Notes: a model not told the origin generated them from the letters alone. Shown: positions 43,801 to 55,940, counted from the first letter of the stretch. The stretch: DNA of 64,000 bases from Ehretia macrophylla (GCA_037974665.1 CM075764.1:83165825-83229824), one strand, 5' to 3'. Numbers and translations: made by a program.

Positions 43801-45060
43801 CTTTTAATCTTGAGCATATGTGGATGAACTAACGAAATCATATTCATGTGCTTTGATGCACTATAGGTGAGACCTTAGTCGTGGGTCAATAGCTTTGTGT
43901 GTTGGGCATATGAATATGACTAGTTGGAACGTGCATATGCAATATAAAATCTATGTCATTGAGTGATGAAGTAATTGCGCTCTTGTAATTATCTGGTAGA
44001 TCATCCAAATTTAAGATTAGTGGTATACCTAAGGGATATATCAGATATTTGGCTTGAGGTTCGCATCCTAGATCAAGGGTTTCGTATCTGAAGGATGGTT
44101 AGTTAAAGGATTTAGATGTCTCAAGGAGAAGATACAATCAAGAAAGAGATAGTACAGTAAAGTCTTTATTATTTGTGAGTGTTACATGAAGGGGTATTTT
44201 GATCATTCTACTAAGTAGGTCGAAGACAAAGATCATACATAGTATGACAAGCTTCTGTGAACAACAATATTCATCTTGGAGTGTAGCCATGACTTTTTAG
44301 TGGACTAAGTTAAGGTTGAAAAGCTTAAATATGATATAGGATTAGCAGGGGCATTTTGGTCTTTTCAGTAGCCAAGATGTTTATGTTTTTTGATCCCTCT
44401 TCTAGCTTACTTCCTGCTAAATGCTAATGTTGTATTTTGCTAGCTTCCTATGTATCTAAGGGCTGCTAAATATAGAGTCCTAATGCAACAAGAAGTCTAA
44501 GTCATGTAGACTTTCCATTTTGGTGATGGAATTTCCTGAATGGACAGTTGAGTCCATTATGGAATTTTGCTAAATTGGATTTAGCAACTTAGTGAAAGAA
44601 ACTATGAGCTAAGCATGTGGAGCATAAGAGTAGTGTGTGGATGAGTTGTAGAGAAATAAGGAGGTGTAGTAGTTGGATTATGATGGATTACTTACGATTC
44701 AAGATTCATAGAGGTGTCTAGATACATTCCTAGCAGGCTTGTGGAACTTTCTCCTAATCCAACTAGTTTTTCCTATCTATAAAATGAGCTCTTCACTCTC
44801 TCCTAGACACACACATATGACACAAAGAAGAAAAAAAGATAGAACTCTCTCTCTTCTTCCACACATTAGAAGCAAGATCAAGAAGAAAGAATCCCACAAT
44901 TCTTCAAGACATCTTCGAGCAATGAAGAAGGTCATAGAGGAGAAGATCAAGAGGTGTTTTCATCTCTCAAGCTTGTAGATCTTCTTGGAACAAGTTCTAG
45001 GTTGAATTTAGTATTATTCGTTAAGTTCTTAACCTAACAAATCTAGGTAACAAATTCTAC
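40892..45060 (+). mobile_element. Copia-3 LTR, plus strand, split by a gypsy solo LTR
   Basis: Text after 40892 (TATGCCCTAAAGCTCACTAG and on) is laid out like a long copia LTR, and the flanks of the solo LTR at 41217-43690 join as one sequence. A TATA box (TATAAAA, 44778-44784) is followed by a leader with CTCTCTCC and polypurine stretches, as in copia R regions. No PBS or gag follows, so it is a solo LTR or remnant. The right end near 45060 is a guess. Confidence 0.5.
41217..43690 (+). mobile_element. Solo LTR of a C-related chromovirus
   Basis: 2474 bp, TGTAAACACCC to GGGGCGTTGCA, flanked by CTAAA (41212-41216 and 43691-43695). Candidate intron 41791-43081, CCTACTTTGT-loop hairpin at 42592-42617, domain closed by CATGGTAG (42682-42689) with CTACCATG (42734-42741), acceptor hairpin 43042-43058, terminal hairpin 43619-43634. 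No internal region. Confidence 0.93.
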
Positions 45061-45225
45061 TTCTTGCTGAATTTTGATCTCTACATAATTACAATTAACA
45101 TGCAAGTTATGTTTATGCAATTGTTCTTCTTAGAATTATGTGAGTTGATCCTAGATGAACATGCTATTAAGTTTTCATTGCGTTATAAATTTTTAAAATC
45201 ATAGCTATATCTAGGTAGCATGCAC

Positions 45226-45273
<48 letters not shown>

Positions 45274-47200
45274 AATGTACCTATTTGGGAGGTATAGGCA
45301 TGGATCAAGGTAGAAAAAAGGTGGGAGGAAGGATGAGGTATTGGAGGGGGTCGGACGCATGAGGTAAGGTGTGGGAGGCACTAGGTAAGGTATGGGAGGG
45401 GAGAATAAAGTAAAAAAATACTAATAATAATAAGATCCAAAAATAACTGTCCTCTTGATTATAAGGGTACATTTTTAACGAATCAATAGTGGGTGACAAG
45501 TGGGTCTTGTCGCCCAAAACCTAGAATTTAAAAAAAAAAAATTAAATAGTGCTTTATCGCTAGGTCTTCGCCAATGGGCGACGACATAACGACAAATCTG
45601 ATTTTTTTTTTTCTTTTAAACATGCATTCTTTTTTTTTTCCTTGTTTCTTTGATAAAAACAAAAAAAACAAAATAAGTGAAACTAGTTTTTTATTTTTTA
45701 TATAAAGAACTAGGTTTATAATATGTTATATTTTGAAAGACATTTTAATTTTTTTTTTTTGCCAAAAAATCCATTATATTCACCGTTCTCAAAATCATAA
45801 TATTGTAGATAAGAAATTTGCCTCATTGGTTGTGTATATATTAACCGTTCTCAAAATCATAATATTGTTCATCTACAATTCAATGACCAAGTCCAACTAA
45901 TTACACCACTAGAAATTTTTTCATTGTTATTTTCCATATTGAAAGACATTAACTAGAAAATACTTGAAAAATTAAAAATATACTTTAATTAGCAGCGATT
46001 TGGGTAACGGAGTTTCAACTTGAAAGAAAAGGAAGAGACTCGACAATACATTACTACATACTATGAAGTATGATAATAGGATCTCGTAAAGAAGTCAAAT
46101 TCGTTTCTTCTTTTCTTTTCTTTTTTTGTTAATAAAAAAATACATCAATTTATTAATATATGAAAATTTAGTGTGCTTATCAATTTTCTTACTTTTTTTA
46201 ATTTCACCATTAATTCATATCATTATCATATTGAGCTTAGGTGCTATATAAATTTATACATTTTAGTTTTTGCTTCAGTTCAAAGAATCTTAGCTGGATT
46301 CTATTAAGCCAGTACTATTCAGCCACTGCATAGAACCCTAAATACCCTAAAATAAAGGAGAAAAAAAGATGGTTGGGAAATGCAAATACATTGTCCATAC
46401 CTCTCTTTTCCTTCTCGTAAATAGTAGACACTACTTATCCATTGAATCCTTCAATGGGTTTAATGAATTGCTGCTTAATTATTAATTAATTTGTAGTAAG
46501 ATCATAGTAACCAATCTCACTAAAAATATGATAATGTTGGTATAATTATGACATAATTAAACTGTTCCTCTTTGCTCAACGAAAACATATACACTGATTA
46601 GTGTTTGGACAAAATGCAACTTGAACACATTAACGATGAAACAAAGATTAGTGTCTCTTCAATATATTCTCAACCTTATTTATCAATTTAGATTCTTGTT
46701 GCCATTAATCATCATTTAGCTTCACTATTCTATCATATTCATCGTGAAACAAATAAACGTACAATTTTATTAGCAAATTATAACCTTAATTGTTCACTTA
46801 GTTTGTGTTCTATTCGCAATGTACCAATTAATTTACCGTCTCTTTTAAAGGCAAGATCAAAGACGACACAGATCCTCTAGATTTGTATGGATTTGCCTCC
46901 TGTTATTCAAAAAATAAAAAATAAAAAGTCTCTTGTGGTTTCTTTAAATAAAAAATATGGCTTTAATGCTAATTATTTAGGGTCGTGTTAACAGCGATAT
47001 AGATATGGATTATTAATTATAGACAATTTAAAAGTGATAAGGTAAATTTGATCTATAATCGAACATTATATCAACACATATTTAGTTAAAATCAAATCGA
47101 ATTCAAATTATAGAAGAAGAACCCTATCAATTTCAGGTTCAAATCAAATCGAAATCAATTTTCAAATTGATTCTAAAAAACAAAATTTAAATTTAAAAAT
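45061..47200. other. AT-rich intergenic DNA
   Basis: No gene or recognisable transposon. It holds a (TA)20 run at 45231-45270, a G-rich stretch of AGGTAAGG/GGGAGG repeats at 45315-45410, and a GTCGCC-containing imperfect inverted repeat near 45495-45590. Confidence 0.6.
45231..45270. repeat. (TA)n microsatellite
   Basis: Twenty uninterrupted TA units. Confidence 0.98.
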
Positions 47201-47494
47201 TTTTTTAAAAAAAGGGAGAGAAAGAGAGATGGAATGTAGCGAATTGTTCGAGGCCGTAATCAAAAGAATCTGAAAGGCACGGAGAATCGCTATTTGTTAT
47301 CGCCAACCTTCAATGCAAGTGCTTCGTCATTGTTAATAATAGACGGACTTGCTCTGCAAATTGGCTTTTTCTATCTTTCTTCTCTAATCAATCGAAAAAA
47401 ATACAAGAAGAAGAAGAACCAAAAACAAAAAAAAAAAACAAAGAACAAAGAAAAAAAAGACAGAAATTGCATTGCCGCTTGCCTCTGTATGCTC

Positions 47495-47650
47495 CTGTGA
47501 AGCTCTTATTGGTCTCCGTATTTATAGGCGGACGCAACTCAAAAAAAAAAAAGGAAGAAAACCCTAACCCTAATTGTCGGGATATAATTTTCAAAAGGCC
47601 CGTTGCCAAGAGGCCCATTTATCCAAAAAAAAAATAGGCCCATTTATAAC
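47495..47650 (-). promoter_or_regulatory. Promoter-like cluster: two site II motifs, telo-box, TATA box (minus strand)
   Basis: Reading leftwards on the minus strand: TAAATGGGCCTA (47647-47636) and TAAATGGGCCTC (47621-47610) are site II-type motifs. The plus-strand text AAACCCTAACCCTAA at 47559-47573 is a telo-box. CCTATAAATA at 47528-47519 is a TATA box about 45 bp further on. In plants this combination is typical of ribosome-biogenesis and snoRNA-type genes (general knowledge). No convincing ORF or snoRNA box pair was found in the ~300 bp downstream, so the transcript is unknown. Confidence 0.5.
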
Positions 47651-47659
47651 GTTTGTGCC

Positions 47660-48539
47660 CAATTTTTATGATGCCTAATGTATTTTAGTTGGACAACGCC
47701 CTATGGTGATTATGCTTAATTAGTATTTTGTTTCTCATTTATTTTAATATACCAATTAAGTATCTTCATAGAATATGGTATATAATTGATAAATAAGTTG
47801 ATATTTAGCGTTTTTCTTTATCCTAAGTCTAAATTGTGATGAAAAACTTCGAGAAAATTTATAACCATATTTGATATACCATGACATTTGAATGGGTAAC
47901 TGGCTCTGACTAGCATACGCATAACTAATTAGGATAAAAAATTTCTAGTGGCTCAAAAGAGATTTTTCTAGTGGCTCAAAAGAGTATTGTTAGGTATAAC
48001 AATTAAAATTTATTAAATAAAGATGAAACAACAGTAGATCTTTTAGTCTAAATTCCAAAACCCAAATAAGAAAGCATTTTGCACGTAATTTTATACTTTT
48101 ATTTTTAAATCATGTGATATCTAGCTTGTTGTAGGCATTTATTACTATTATATTATTAGTGGTACTAAAAGCCAAGACTCAATCTAGCTAATCAAATTCA
48201 GAGATGATCATCCAAAAGGCATTGGGCATCAATTTCCAACCTGTTCATGGAAATAACCACAAGCTTCAATTTCCAAATACGCCACACCACCAACATTAAT
48301 TTTGAAAATAGCCTGTTTTGGAGGCAATGGCAGAACCATTCTTACTTTTCTACTTCATTTTTTTTTTTTTTTTTTAAATCTGTGTATTTTCAAAGTACTT
48401 TTAGACTGAAAAATAAATTTAACTCCCAATTGAAAAAAATATTTGTATACAAGTATTACATTGTGTGATTTTAGCCTCCACTAAACATAAATTCTGGATC
48501 TGCCCCTGTTTAGATGAGTCTAACACACATATATTGCAT

Positions 48540-48576
<37 letters not shown>

Positions 48577-51500
48577 TTGAGAAGAACATGAAATAGTGGT
48601 CATGCTATCATCACATGAAGAGCAGCAATCATCGTATAGAATTGTTGACACAAAATGCTACCATGCTTATCCAACCTGCAAGGATTTGCATTCCTCCATT
48701 GAAGCAAGATTAGTATATAGACATTCAGCTAATTGTTGACATTTTCCATTAGCATCAAATACAAAAGCCTTGACCCAAAAATAAAAGAAGAAAACAAAGC
48801 ACCAAATACACAAGCAGCAACTGGAGTTCCCTTCTGCAATGCGTTCTTTGGTAGTGCATCAGCATTTTCTCTCAAAAATTAACACTTAATCCAGTGGCCA
48901 CTAAAAGGAGAGCTCAGTAACTGCAAAACTTAATAGAAACTCTCATGATAACAATCTAAGATCATTCCAGAGGATCTCGCATGCATTCTGTCTGTTTGAT
49001 TGAACAGCAGATGCTATTGATCTCTTTCAGAACATCAAATAACAAAGTAACCTATACATCAGGACTGGCTAATGAGTAAGGCAGAACTGACATCACCATA
49101 AACTACAAATTGGAGCTAGATCAGAAAACAAGACACCACTAGAAATCACGAAGTGATACTGGATAGCATGAATAATATGACTCCTTTGCCTGATGAGAAA
49201 AGATTAAAGACAAGACTGGAAGTCATGCATGGACAAACTGGACTGGAGCATACAAATCAAATGAACTGGACCGCTGGCCCAACTACGACACCGTGATAAG
49301 GGATAGGACTTTAATAGGTTATGATTGGCAAGGTGGCAAGGGTTTCACTATGCAAAACTTGCACAAAGCAAGGGATAGGACTTTAATAGGTTATCCTAGA
49401 TAGTTCAAATCAGGAGGGGGTAAACCCTTAAAAAGGAGTAGAGCCATCTCTGCAGTACCCATTGGAATAGAGCTGGTATTTGGAAACCTTCTAAGAAGTC
49501 AAGAAAAAAAACCTAATAATACACGAATAAAAACAACAATGTGTTAATGAATGTCAAAAGAATATCAGGGCCTTGAAATTTAGACTAAATTCTACCATTT
49601 ATATAGATCTAAGTATTTAGTTCAGCTGGGATGAAATATCAAGTTGAGACCATTTCTCTCTGAAAAATGTCAACAAAATTCATACAGCCATTAATGGGAC
49701 ACAAGTGTTCATGTCGATCACTCTGACGTGCAAATATCAAGAGAAAGTCGAACAGCAAAATAAGTTACTGATGTTTCACAAGTTTTATAGGTGAAGTTCC
49801 AAATTTCTTGCCATGAAAAATCCCTATTTAAATATGCTACTATGCCAGAAGTCCTTGAGTTATAAAAGTGAAAGAATATAACCTCTTACTATATCACAAG
49901 AGAGCTTTGGATTTGCACTCTCATTTTAAGTATAGAAACTCAAATACAGAAGCAGATATGCGCAGTATAACTTACCACAGGTCACAAGTACAAAAAGTGA
50001 ATCTTTGAATCCAGAACTGCCAACAGCTGATGCATGCACAAGAAGTTGCAACCAGGATGCAAAATATAAGCAGACATAAGTATTTATTCACACCTTGCTT
50101 CCAACTGTGCAGTCAATCCTAATATACAACTTATCTGGCTTTATTCTTTATCGATAACTTACCCCATTTTTCATATTTTGAAGACGAATACTGTAAGTTC
50201 TAAAGAGCATTAGTTCAAGCAAGTCTAACCAACAGAAACTCTTCAAAGATAAACTTGGTTTCTTCTGCATGTTCTACCCGCTTGGCACCACCCTTGACCA
50301 ATCTAACAGATTGTGAAAAACCAAGCAAGTATAGCAGTTTATCACAGAAAACAACTCCTGGAAACATCATTATGACTTGTGAGTCATTTGCAAGCATCAA
50401 ACTTCAACATCCAGTCGAAGACCTAACATGTATTTTTTAATACTTCACTGTAAAATTAAACATAAGAAATCACCATCACTGCCACATGCCAAAAGAAAAT
50501 TGGCAATTTGAAATCACTTTAACATTGGATCCTTCACATTCCCAAATCCAAAGAAATATGGAGGATGAAGGGAATTTTTAAACCAAATCCAACGAAGTCT
50601 CTTTCACTACATCTAGATTCCAATACGGTCACTACAATACCAGATGAAGAAAGTCCTCATTTTGTTAAGAAAGCATTATGTCTATAGAAAATAAACATAA
50701 ACCATTAAAACTAATATGTGATTAGAACTTTACTTGCCAGTATGTTACCAAACTTAAATCTGTTTATCTGATTCTCCATTTGAAGATCTATTACAAAATG
50801 ATAACAACCAAAGAACAAAAAGAAAACTGAAATACTAGGTAGTAAATAAAGTGGGAATTTTGGTCAATGAAAAAGCCAATTTCCTCTTGTAAAATCTTTT
50901 TACCGTTAAGAAATAAGGAAATAAACTAAGATATACTTTCACCAAGATACAAGAAAACAAAAAAAAAAAAAATGACAAACTCCAACTCTCTGGTTGTACA
51001 TTCCTGTATTATTTGCATTCTTATGTAAAACATTAATTATCTATGTCGAACACCCAAACACTCTAACAAGCAAGTGATAAACTTTCAATTGGATACAATT
51101 ACTAGCAACAAGGTAAATCCAACATCCCACTATAACATAGGGTGTCAACAGAATGTTATTTTGTCATATACTTGTGCTTTAAACTGGTAGAGTAACATTA
51201 GTGAATGCAGAGAATCGCTCTTTATCAAAAGATCCAAATCAATTCTTTTTTGTCTTTCAGAATTTCTTTACTGGACAATTCACAAATCTGGCACGCTTTG
51301 ACGCATACCTGTACAAGAGCGCTTTCTTCAAGTACTGTAATATTTTAGGCTGAAGATGTAGAGAATTTTCTATAGATACTTGGTTTTGACTACCAAATTG
51401 TTCTGGAAAATAAACAATGTGAAGGAAATTAATATATCACAAATGCTAAGAATAATTTGAGCAACAATTCCATTAGGTATGTTCTATACCGTTGACAGTA

Positions 51501-51885
51501 TACAAACAATTTCTTGCTTTCATTTTCTTTTTGGAGGATTAGAGCTACGTTGAAAATTAAACACTTCATCTAAAAGTTTAAGCTGTTAGAGAAGGGTTAG
51601 TCTTATTTATTTATTGACATTAACATATGAAAGCAATCATCACTCTAGAATCACTGCTGCAGAGTGTTCTCAAATTCAATTTTGTGGTAAATGCTCTAAC
51701 ATATGAGAAGGTTTGATGATGCCACTCAATGAAAACAACTCCAGGAACTCAATTAAGAACTAGTTATATTTGATTCCAACACTCATTAATATTAACTTTG
51801 AACAAAGAAAACAGAAATAGCCATTCACGCAAGTTTTCTTTTCAATTAAGTCTCATCTCCAAGGTTATGTAATTTTCAAAATCAT
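47660..51885. other. AT-rich intergenic DNA without a recognised gene
   Basis: Only short chance ORFs. It contains a (TA)n run at 48542-48572, a poly-T run near 48360, and a 24-bp direct repeat (AGGGATAGGACTTTAATAGG core) at about 49298 and 49371. Introns or UTRs of an unseen gene cannot be excluded. Confidence 0.5.
48542..48572. repeat. (TA)n microsatellite
   Basis: About fifteen uninterrupted AT/TA units. Confidence 0.97.
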
Positions 51886-51889
51886 AATG

Positions 51890-52045
51890 CTTTTATTAAA
51901 AGGTTGTAATCAGTAAGCAAGACTCCCACAAATAGCAGTGTTTGGGAAAGGTAGACATACACAGCCTTTCTCTGTTGCCAAAGAGGTGGTTGCCAAGGCT
52001 TTAATCCAAGACCAAGTATTGCCCAAGCATGACATTTAACATCAT
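51890..52045 (-). mobile_element. Possible SINE relic
   Basis: In minus orientation text such as GGCTGTGTATGTCTACC, TTCCCAAACACTGC and TTTGTGGGAGTC recalls the 3' half of plant tRNA-derived SINEs (GCTGCGTACATC, CCAGACCCCAC, GTGGGATT). No A/B promoter boxes were confirmed. Tentative. Confidence 0.3.
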
Positions 52046-52529
52046 GACATACATTATGGTTGCAGATTTTATTTAGAGGTTTGCAATTGAAACTTAAAAT
52101 GAAATTTTAGATCATCGCAAAACCTAAAATCAGTTATTAGAGTCTGAGTTTCTTAATGTTCTTGCATAAAAAAAGACCCACGATATCTGATCCTAATTTG
52201 CAATTTCACCATCTTTCAATAGTTTAATAATCATTCGACTCTCAAAAATTTACCAAGCACATGACCCTCCACACTTCATCTCAAACAGTTTAAACTAAAA
52301 GAGATTCATTCAGCAGCAAGAATTGCTAACTGTTACCAATCAAACAAGTAAAACCCCAAGTCCAAAAACCACCATGATGTCCCTTCAAAATTATGCCGCT
52401 TTGGCAATCAGCATCTCCCTCAAGTACAACAGAAGCCTTCCATTTTATCATAATGAAAAACACTATTCATTAACAATTAGGGTCAAACAAAAAGGAGGAA
52501 GGCAGTACCTATCAACTGCAGATCACCAA

Positions 52530-52866
52530 AGGTGAAAGTTCAAGTAGCTAAGCTCCAAACCTGGAATTAAGTTACAAACTAGCACTTCAATAACAAAGTG
52601 AAAGTACAGAGAGAATTAAGAGAGAATAAAAGAGATTTCATTGATTCATTAGAATAGTACATTGATGATCTATTTATAGATCATAAGTCAGTTAGTTATC
52701 TGACCAACCTAACTAACTCTGCCAGCTATAGATGAGCTGGCAGACTAACTAACTATTTCAGTTTACATCATGAATAGCACAATCAGTTACAAACAATAGA
52801 AATACAACTTAGGCTTAGAGAGATATCTTATCACAAAGATTAACTCACAGTAACAAATTCCAACAT
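52530..52866 (-). mobile_element. Small copia LTR (solo or remnant), minus strand
   Basis: In minus orientation it starts TGTTGGAATTTGTTACTG at 52866, has a TATA box (CTATAAATAG, plus 52670-52679) and a leader with CTCTTAATTCTCTCTGTA, as in short copia LTRs. A perfect hairpin TCTGCCAGCT/AGCTGGCAGA lies at about 52718-52744. The left end and target duplication were not found. Confidence 0.45.
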
Positions 52867-53706
52867 CATCCCAATTAAGGATACACCAAAGTGTATTAGC
52901 CTAAAGAAAACCCAACTAATCACAAATTTGTGACATTTGGATTACTGTCATTTACCGTTTGAATAATATTGCCCTCACTCTCCTTCAGCCATTAATTAGT
53001 ATTTCAGCATAGCATGACCAATTCTTGTGCATGTGACAAGTCACGACAAGATTGGGGCTTGAAGAGAAACTTAACCACAGAAATAAATAACTTTGGCAGA
53101 GACAGTGACTACAACTATTGGTAAAGCATACTAATGTGATCTACTTACATTCAAAATCTACTTTCCCATCTTCATTACCATACACAGTCACTTTAACACG
53201 TATATGGTCAGGAACACATAATCAGCAAATGGCATCACAATCTCATTTATCAGTGTATCAGTACCTCAGCGAACGATCTGCCTCAACTCACTTTGTCGTC
53301 TTGTTTAAAGTAGTTCCTTGATTAGAGAAAGTTCCATCGTGTCCACAACATTTGCAAAAGATTCATTCTTGCAAAATAGCAGTGTACAGATACATCGAAT
53401 ATATGTATGCAAGTTACATGGTATTCTACACGTTAACGAAAGCATAAGGAGATGATGAAGGTAAAGTCCTCCAAGTATATACAACTGAAACTTGACATAG
53501 ACGTAACTACTTATAATTGGTCAAATGACGCAACAAATTCACCATTATCAATTTCTAATGTTCGATACAATAATCAGAGTACATTGACTCACGATCATGC
53601 TTTCACGAACACCATTAATGGTTAGTGACCTAACATTTAAATCTAATCAATGCCAAGAAGTCCAGCAAAGAATTCTTTAACTAAATAAGTTTAAACAAAT
53701 CAGTGC
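52867..53706. other. 3' flank of the SLP2 gene
   Basis: AT-rich, no second gene seen. The part next to 53706 should hold the SLP2 3' UTR, but no poly(A) signal stands out. Confidence 0.5.
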
Positions 53707-54897
53707 TTAAGCATTGACCTCAACTTGCTTTTGACCTATTTCAGGGATCAACAGACCAATCCCATCTTTCTTATCAGCGGTCAAAGGCGCCTCATACCCT
53801 CTCTGAAATATAGGGTTCGATGTCAACACCCTAACCTCCGAATTCTCCTTAATCTCCAAAACCTCAGGCAACCCATTACCACACCCCCTCGACATGCCCA
53901 CGTCTATCCTTATTGCTTTATTACCACAAGCACCATTAATCCCATGCTGTTGTATAGTATGCCCCATGATCATCCTCTTCACTCCTGGAATCGTCTCAAG
54001 CACATGCTCAAGAGTGGAACAATCACAGTCCTTAGCTACCTCATGGGAAAACTTCCTCGACCAAACAATCGAATTCCTACCCTTCACTAGCTCCTTCTCA
54101 ACCTTGTCCTTCACTCCCCTAATCCAATCCCTCACTTCTTCATTTGCGCGCTCCAATCCGTATTCCACGTGTCTAGGCATCAACCCTCCATGAGCAAATA
54201 CTGAATCTCCCACCACTACTACAGTTGGATTTTTTGATAAAAATCTATTAGCAATTGGCCCATCTGGCTTCACTGCCGCAATTCGCGACCGAATACCATC
54301 GAAATACTCCCTTTTGACATTCGGAAACCCTAGAGGCAGCCCATCAAATGGGTCCTTTATAGGAGTCTCCTTCAACCCTTGACACAATTTTTTCATATCA
54401 TTCCCAATGCCATACCACATTGCCCATTCTTTAAATTCCTCAAGCCCTTCGGGCGTCGCAAAACGAAAATCGCCGTCAACGTTCATGATCTCGTGGTTAC
54501 CATTCATGGTAATGATTGTCCCGCCGGCGCGTGCAGCTTCGCGCTTTAGCTTTTCGAACAAGTAGAGGAGTTTGAGCTCGTCGCCACCGCGGTCGAAGAT
54601 GTCGCCGACTTGGACGAGGGTGGTGGAGCCTCCTGACCAGCGGTCCTGGTTGTCGATGAGGCCAGCAAGACGGAGGGCTTGCTTGGCTTTGGTGAGGTCG
54701 CCGTGGAGATCGCCGATGGCGATGAGGCGCGTGGGTTGAGGGTATATGGTTTGTAATGGAGGCGCGTGGTAAGGATCATTGTCGATAGGGGGTAATAAGA
54801 AGAGGCCGCCGCTGACGGAGAAGTCAACGAAGGTGTCAACGAAGGAGGAGAGAAGAGAAGGGAGGTTGTGGCATGTCATCTTCTTTTGGCTTTCCAT
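53707..54897 (-). CDS. SLP2: Shewanella-like protein phosphatase 2 (SLP2-type PPP metallophosphatase)
   Basis: Intact single-exon gene, 396 residues from the ATG at 54897 (MESQKKMTCHNLPSLLSSF). The open frame extends 7 codons upstream to a GTG only. All PPP-family metal and catalytic motifs are present: GDLHGD (62-67), GDIFDRG (98-104), GNHE (133-136), AHGG (235-238), VWSR (278-281) and MGHT (311-314). The N-terminal phrase LPSLLSSFVDTFVDFSVSG and the length fit plant SLP2 rather than chloroplast SLP1; no transit peptide is evident. Arabidopsis SLP2 is described as a mitochondrial phosphatase activated by MIA40 that restrains seed germination; the CDC at 291-293 could relate to redox control, which is inference. 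It is the only clear host gene in the window, surrounded by transposons, and its frame shows no damage. Confidence in family is very high, in SLP2 versus a sister paralogue high. Confidence 0.95.
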   Translation of the reverse strand: MESQKKMTCHNLPSLLSSFVDTFVDFSVSGGLFLLPPIDNDPYHAPPLQTIYPQPTRLIAIGDLHGDLTKAKQALRLAGLIDNQDRWSGGSTTLVQVGDIFDRGGDELKLLYLFEKLKREAARAGGTIITMNGNHEIMNVDGDFRFATPEGLEEFKEWAMWYGIGNDMKKLCQGLKETPIKDPFDGLPLGFPNVKREYFDGIRSRIAAVKPDGPIANRFLSKNPTVVVVGDSVFAHGGLMPRHVEYGLERANEEVRDWIRGVKDKVEKELVKGRNSIVWSRKFSHEVAKDCDCSTLEHVLETIPGVKRMIMGHTIQQHGINGACGNKAIRIDVGMSRGCGNGLPEVLEIKENSEVRVLTSNPIFQRGYEAPLTADKKDGIGLLIPEIGQKQVEVNA

Positions 54898-55276
54898 ATT
54901 TGCTGCTTGTTTTTTCACCTCTCTCTCCCCAATGTATTGGAATAGTTTTTTTTTTTTTTTTTTTTTCTTTTTTTGTAAAAAACCAGGTTACGGTCTGTGT
55001 TTAGTAAAAGAGTCAATTTCCGTTAGTTTTTTTTAACGATCAATGCTAATGATTTTAAATGGTTTGAATGAATTAACAGGCCAAAATATTTTTATATTTA
55101 ACTGTTGTAGATTTGGAGGAAAAAATAAAATAAGATCAGTTGTCATTGGATTTTAGTCAGTTAGAAATCCAACCGCTAGCTAGCAGCCATGCATGGCTAT
55201 ATTAAGCAGCCAAAAGCCAACTTTTCTTTTACTTCTTTCAATTCTTGATCTTTCTCGATCAAAAAAAAAAAAGAAA
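54898..55276 (-). promoter_or_regulatory. SLP2 upstream region with A-rich leader, TATA-like box and RY motif
   Basis: In gene orientation: CCATGCATGG (55196-55187), a palindromic RY element (CATGCA on both strands); then a TATA-like AAATATAAAAAT (55099-55088); then a 20-plus A tract near 54965-54946 and GAGAGAGAG before the ATG. RY elements are bound by B3 factors such as ABI3 and FUS3 in seeds (general knowledge). Only about 380 bp separate the ATG from a fold-back transposon. Confidence 0.45.
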
Positions 55277-55940
55277 AAAATATCGCATAACTCTCCTGTG
55301 ATATATAAAATTATCACCCTACTTTTTTATATTTTTAAAACTTTAATAATGCCCCCTATATTATTAGAAAGTCATAATACTATCTCATTTATGTCTTTTT
55401 AAGTTATTAAATGTCAGTTTTACCCTTTATAATACGTATTTCTTTTCCTTTTTTTATTTTTAACTATTTACAACTAAATAAAAAAATTCATCTTTCCCAC
55501 CACCACCACCCCCCCCCCACGCCCACGTCCACCCCCCACCCCCTGCTGCTTCGACAAGCAGCACCAGGCAGCAGCCACGCTGCTCAGTCGGAGCAGCAGC
55601 GTGGCTCCGACGAGCAGCAGAGGCCACGCTGCTCCTCGTCGGAGCAGTAGGGGGTAGGAGGGGGGTGGGCATGGAAGGAAGGGGTTGGGGAAGATGGTTT
55701 TTTTTTTAAAAAAATTTTTTTTTATTTAGTGGTAAATAATTAAAAATGAAAGAAAAAAAGAAAATATATATATATATATGTATTATAAAAGGGCAAAACT
55801 GACATTTAATAACTTAAAAAACATATGAAGGGGGTAGTGTGAAGACTTTCTAATAACACAGGGGGCATTCTTAAAGTTTTAGAAACACAGGGAGGTAGGG
55901 TGATAATTTCACATATCACAGGAGGGTTATGTGATATTTT
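55277..55940. mobile_element. Fold-back element with long inverted arms and a GC-rich core
   Basis: The left arm begins AAAATATCGCATAACTCTCC and runs to about 55490. The right arm ends with its complement (GGAGGGTTATGTGATATTTT) at 55940. The arms correspond over more than 200 bp with scattered changes. The centre (55495-55680) is strikingly GC-rich, with C and G runs and CAGCAG-type hairpins (CTCCGACGAG with CTCGTCGGAG). No target duplication was found because the flanks are A-rich. No ORF is credible. Confidence 0.75.

Noticed and set aside
44739-44978. 79-residue ORF in copia-3
   Set aside because: It begins at the TATA region of an LTR and is Ser/Lys-rich leader text; no domain.
47294-47618. 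ORFs near 47.4 kb (68 and 76 residues)
   Set aside because: Their composition is dominated by poly-A/poly-T translation (Lys or Phe runs). They do not explain the nearby promoter motifs.
50215-50440. Opposed ORFs of 61 residues at 50.3 kb
   Set aside because: No domain, no splice-linked neighbours and no codon pattern; left as intergenic.
53725-54839. ORFs on both strands overlapping SLP2
   Set aside because: Shadows of the conserved phosphatase frame.
54898-54918. Seven-codon N-terminal extension of SLP2
   Set aside because: It would start at GTG; the ATG at 54897 begins the recognisable SLP2 N-terminus and is the normal plant start.
55411-55672. Small ORFs in the GC-rich core of the fold-back element
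   Set aside because: His/Pro and Gly runs come from homopolymer and CAG repeats, not a protein family.
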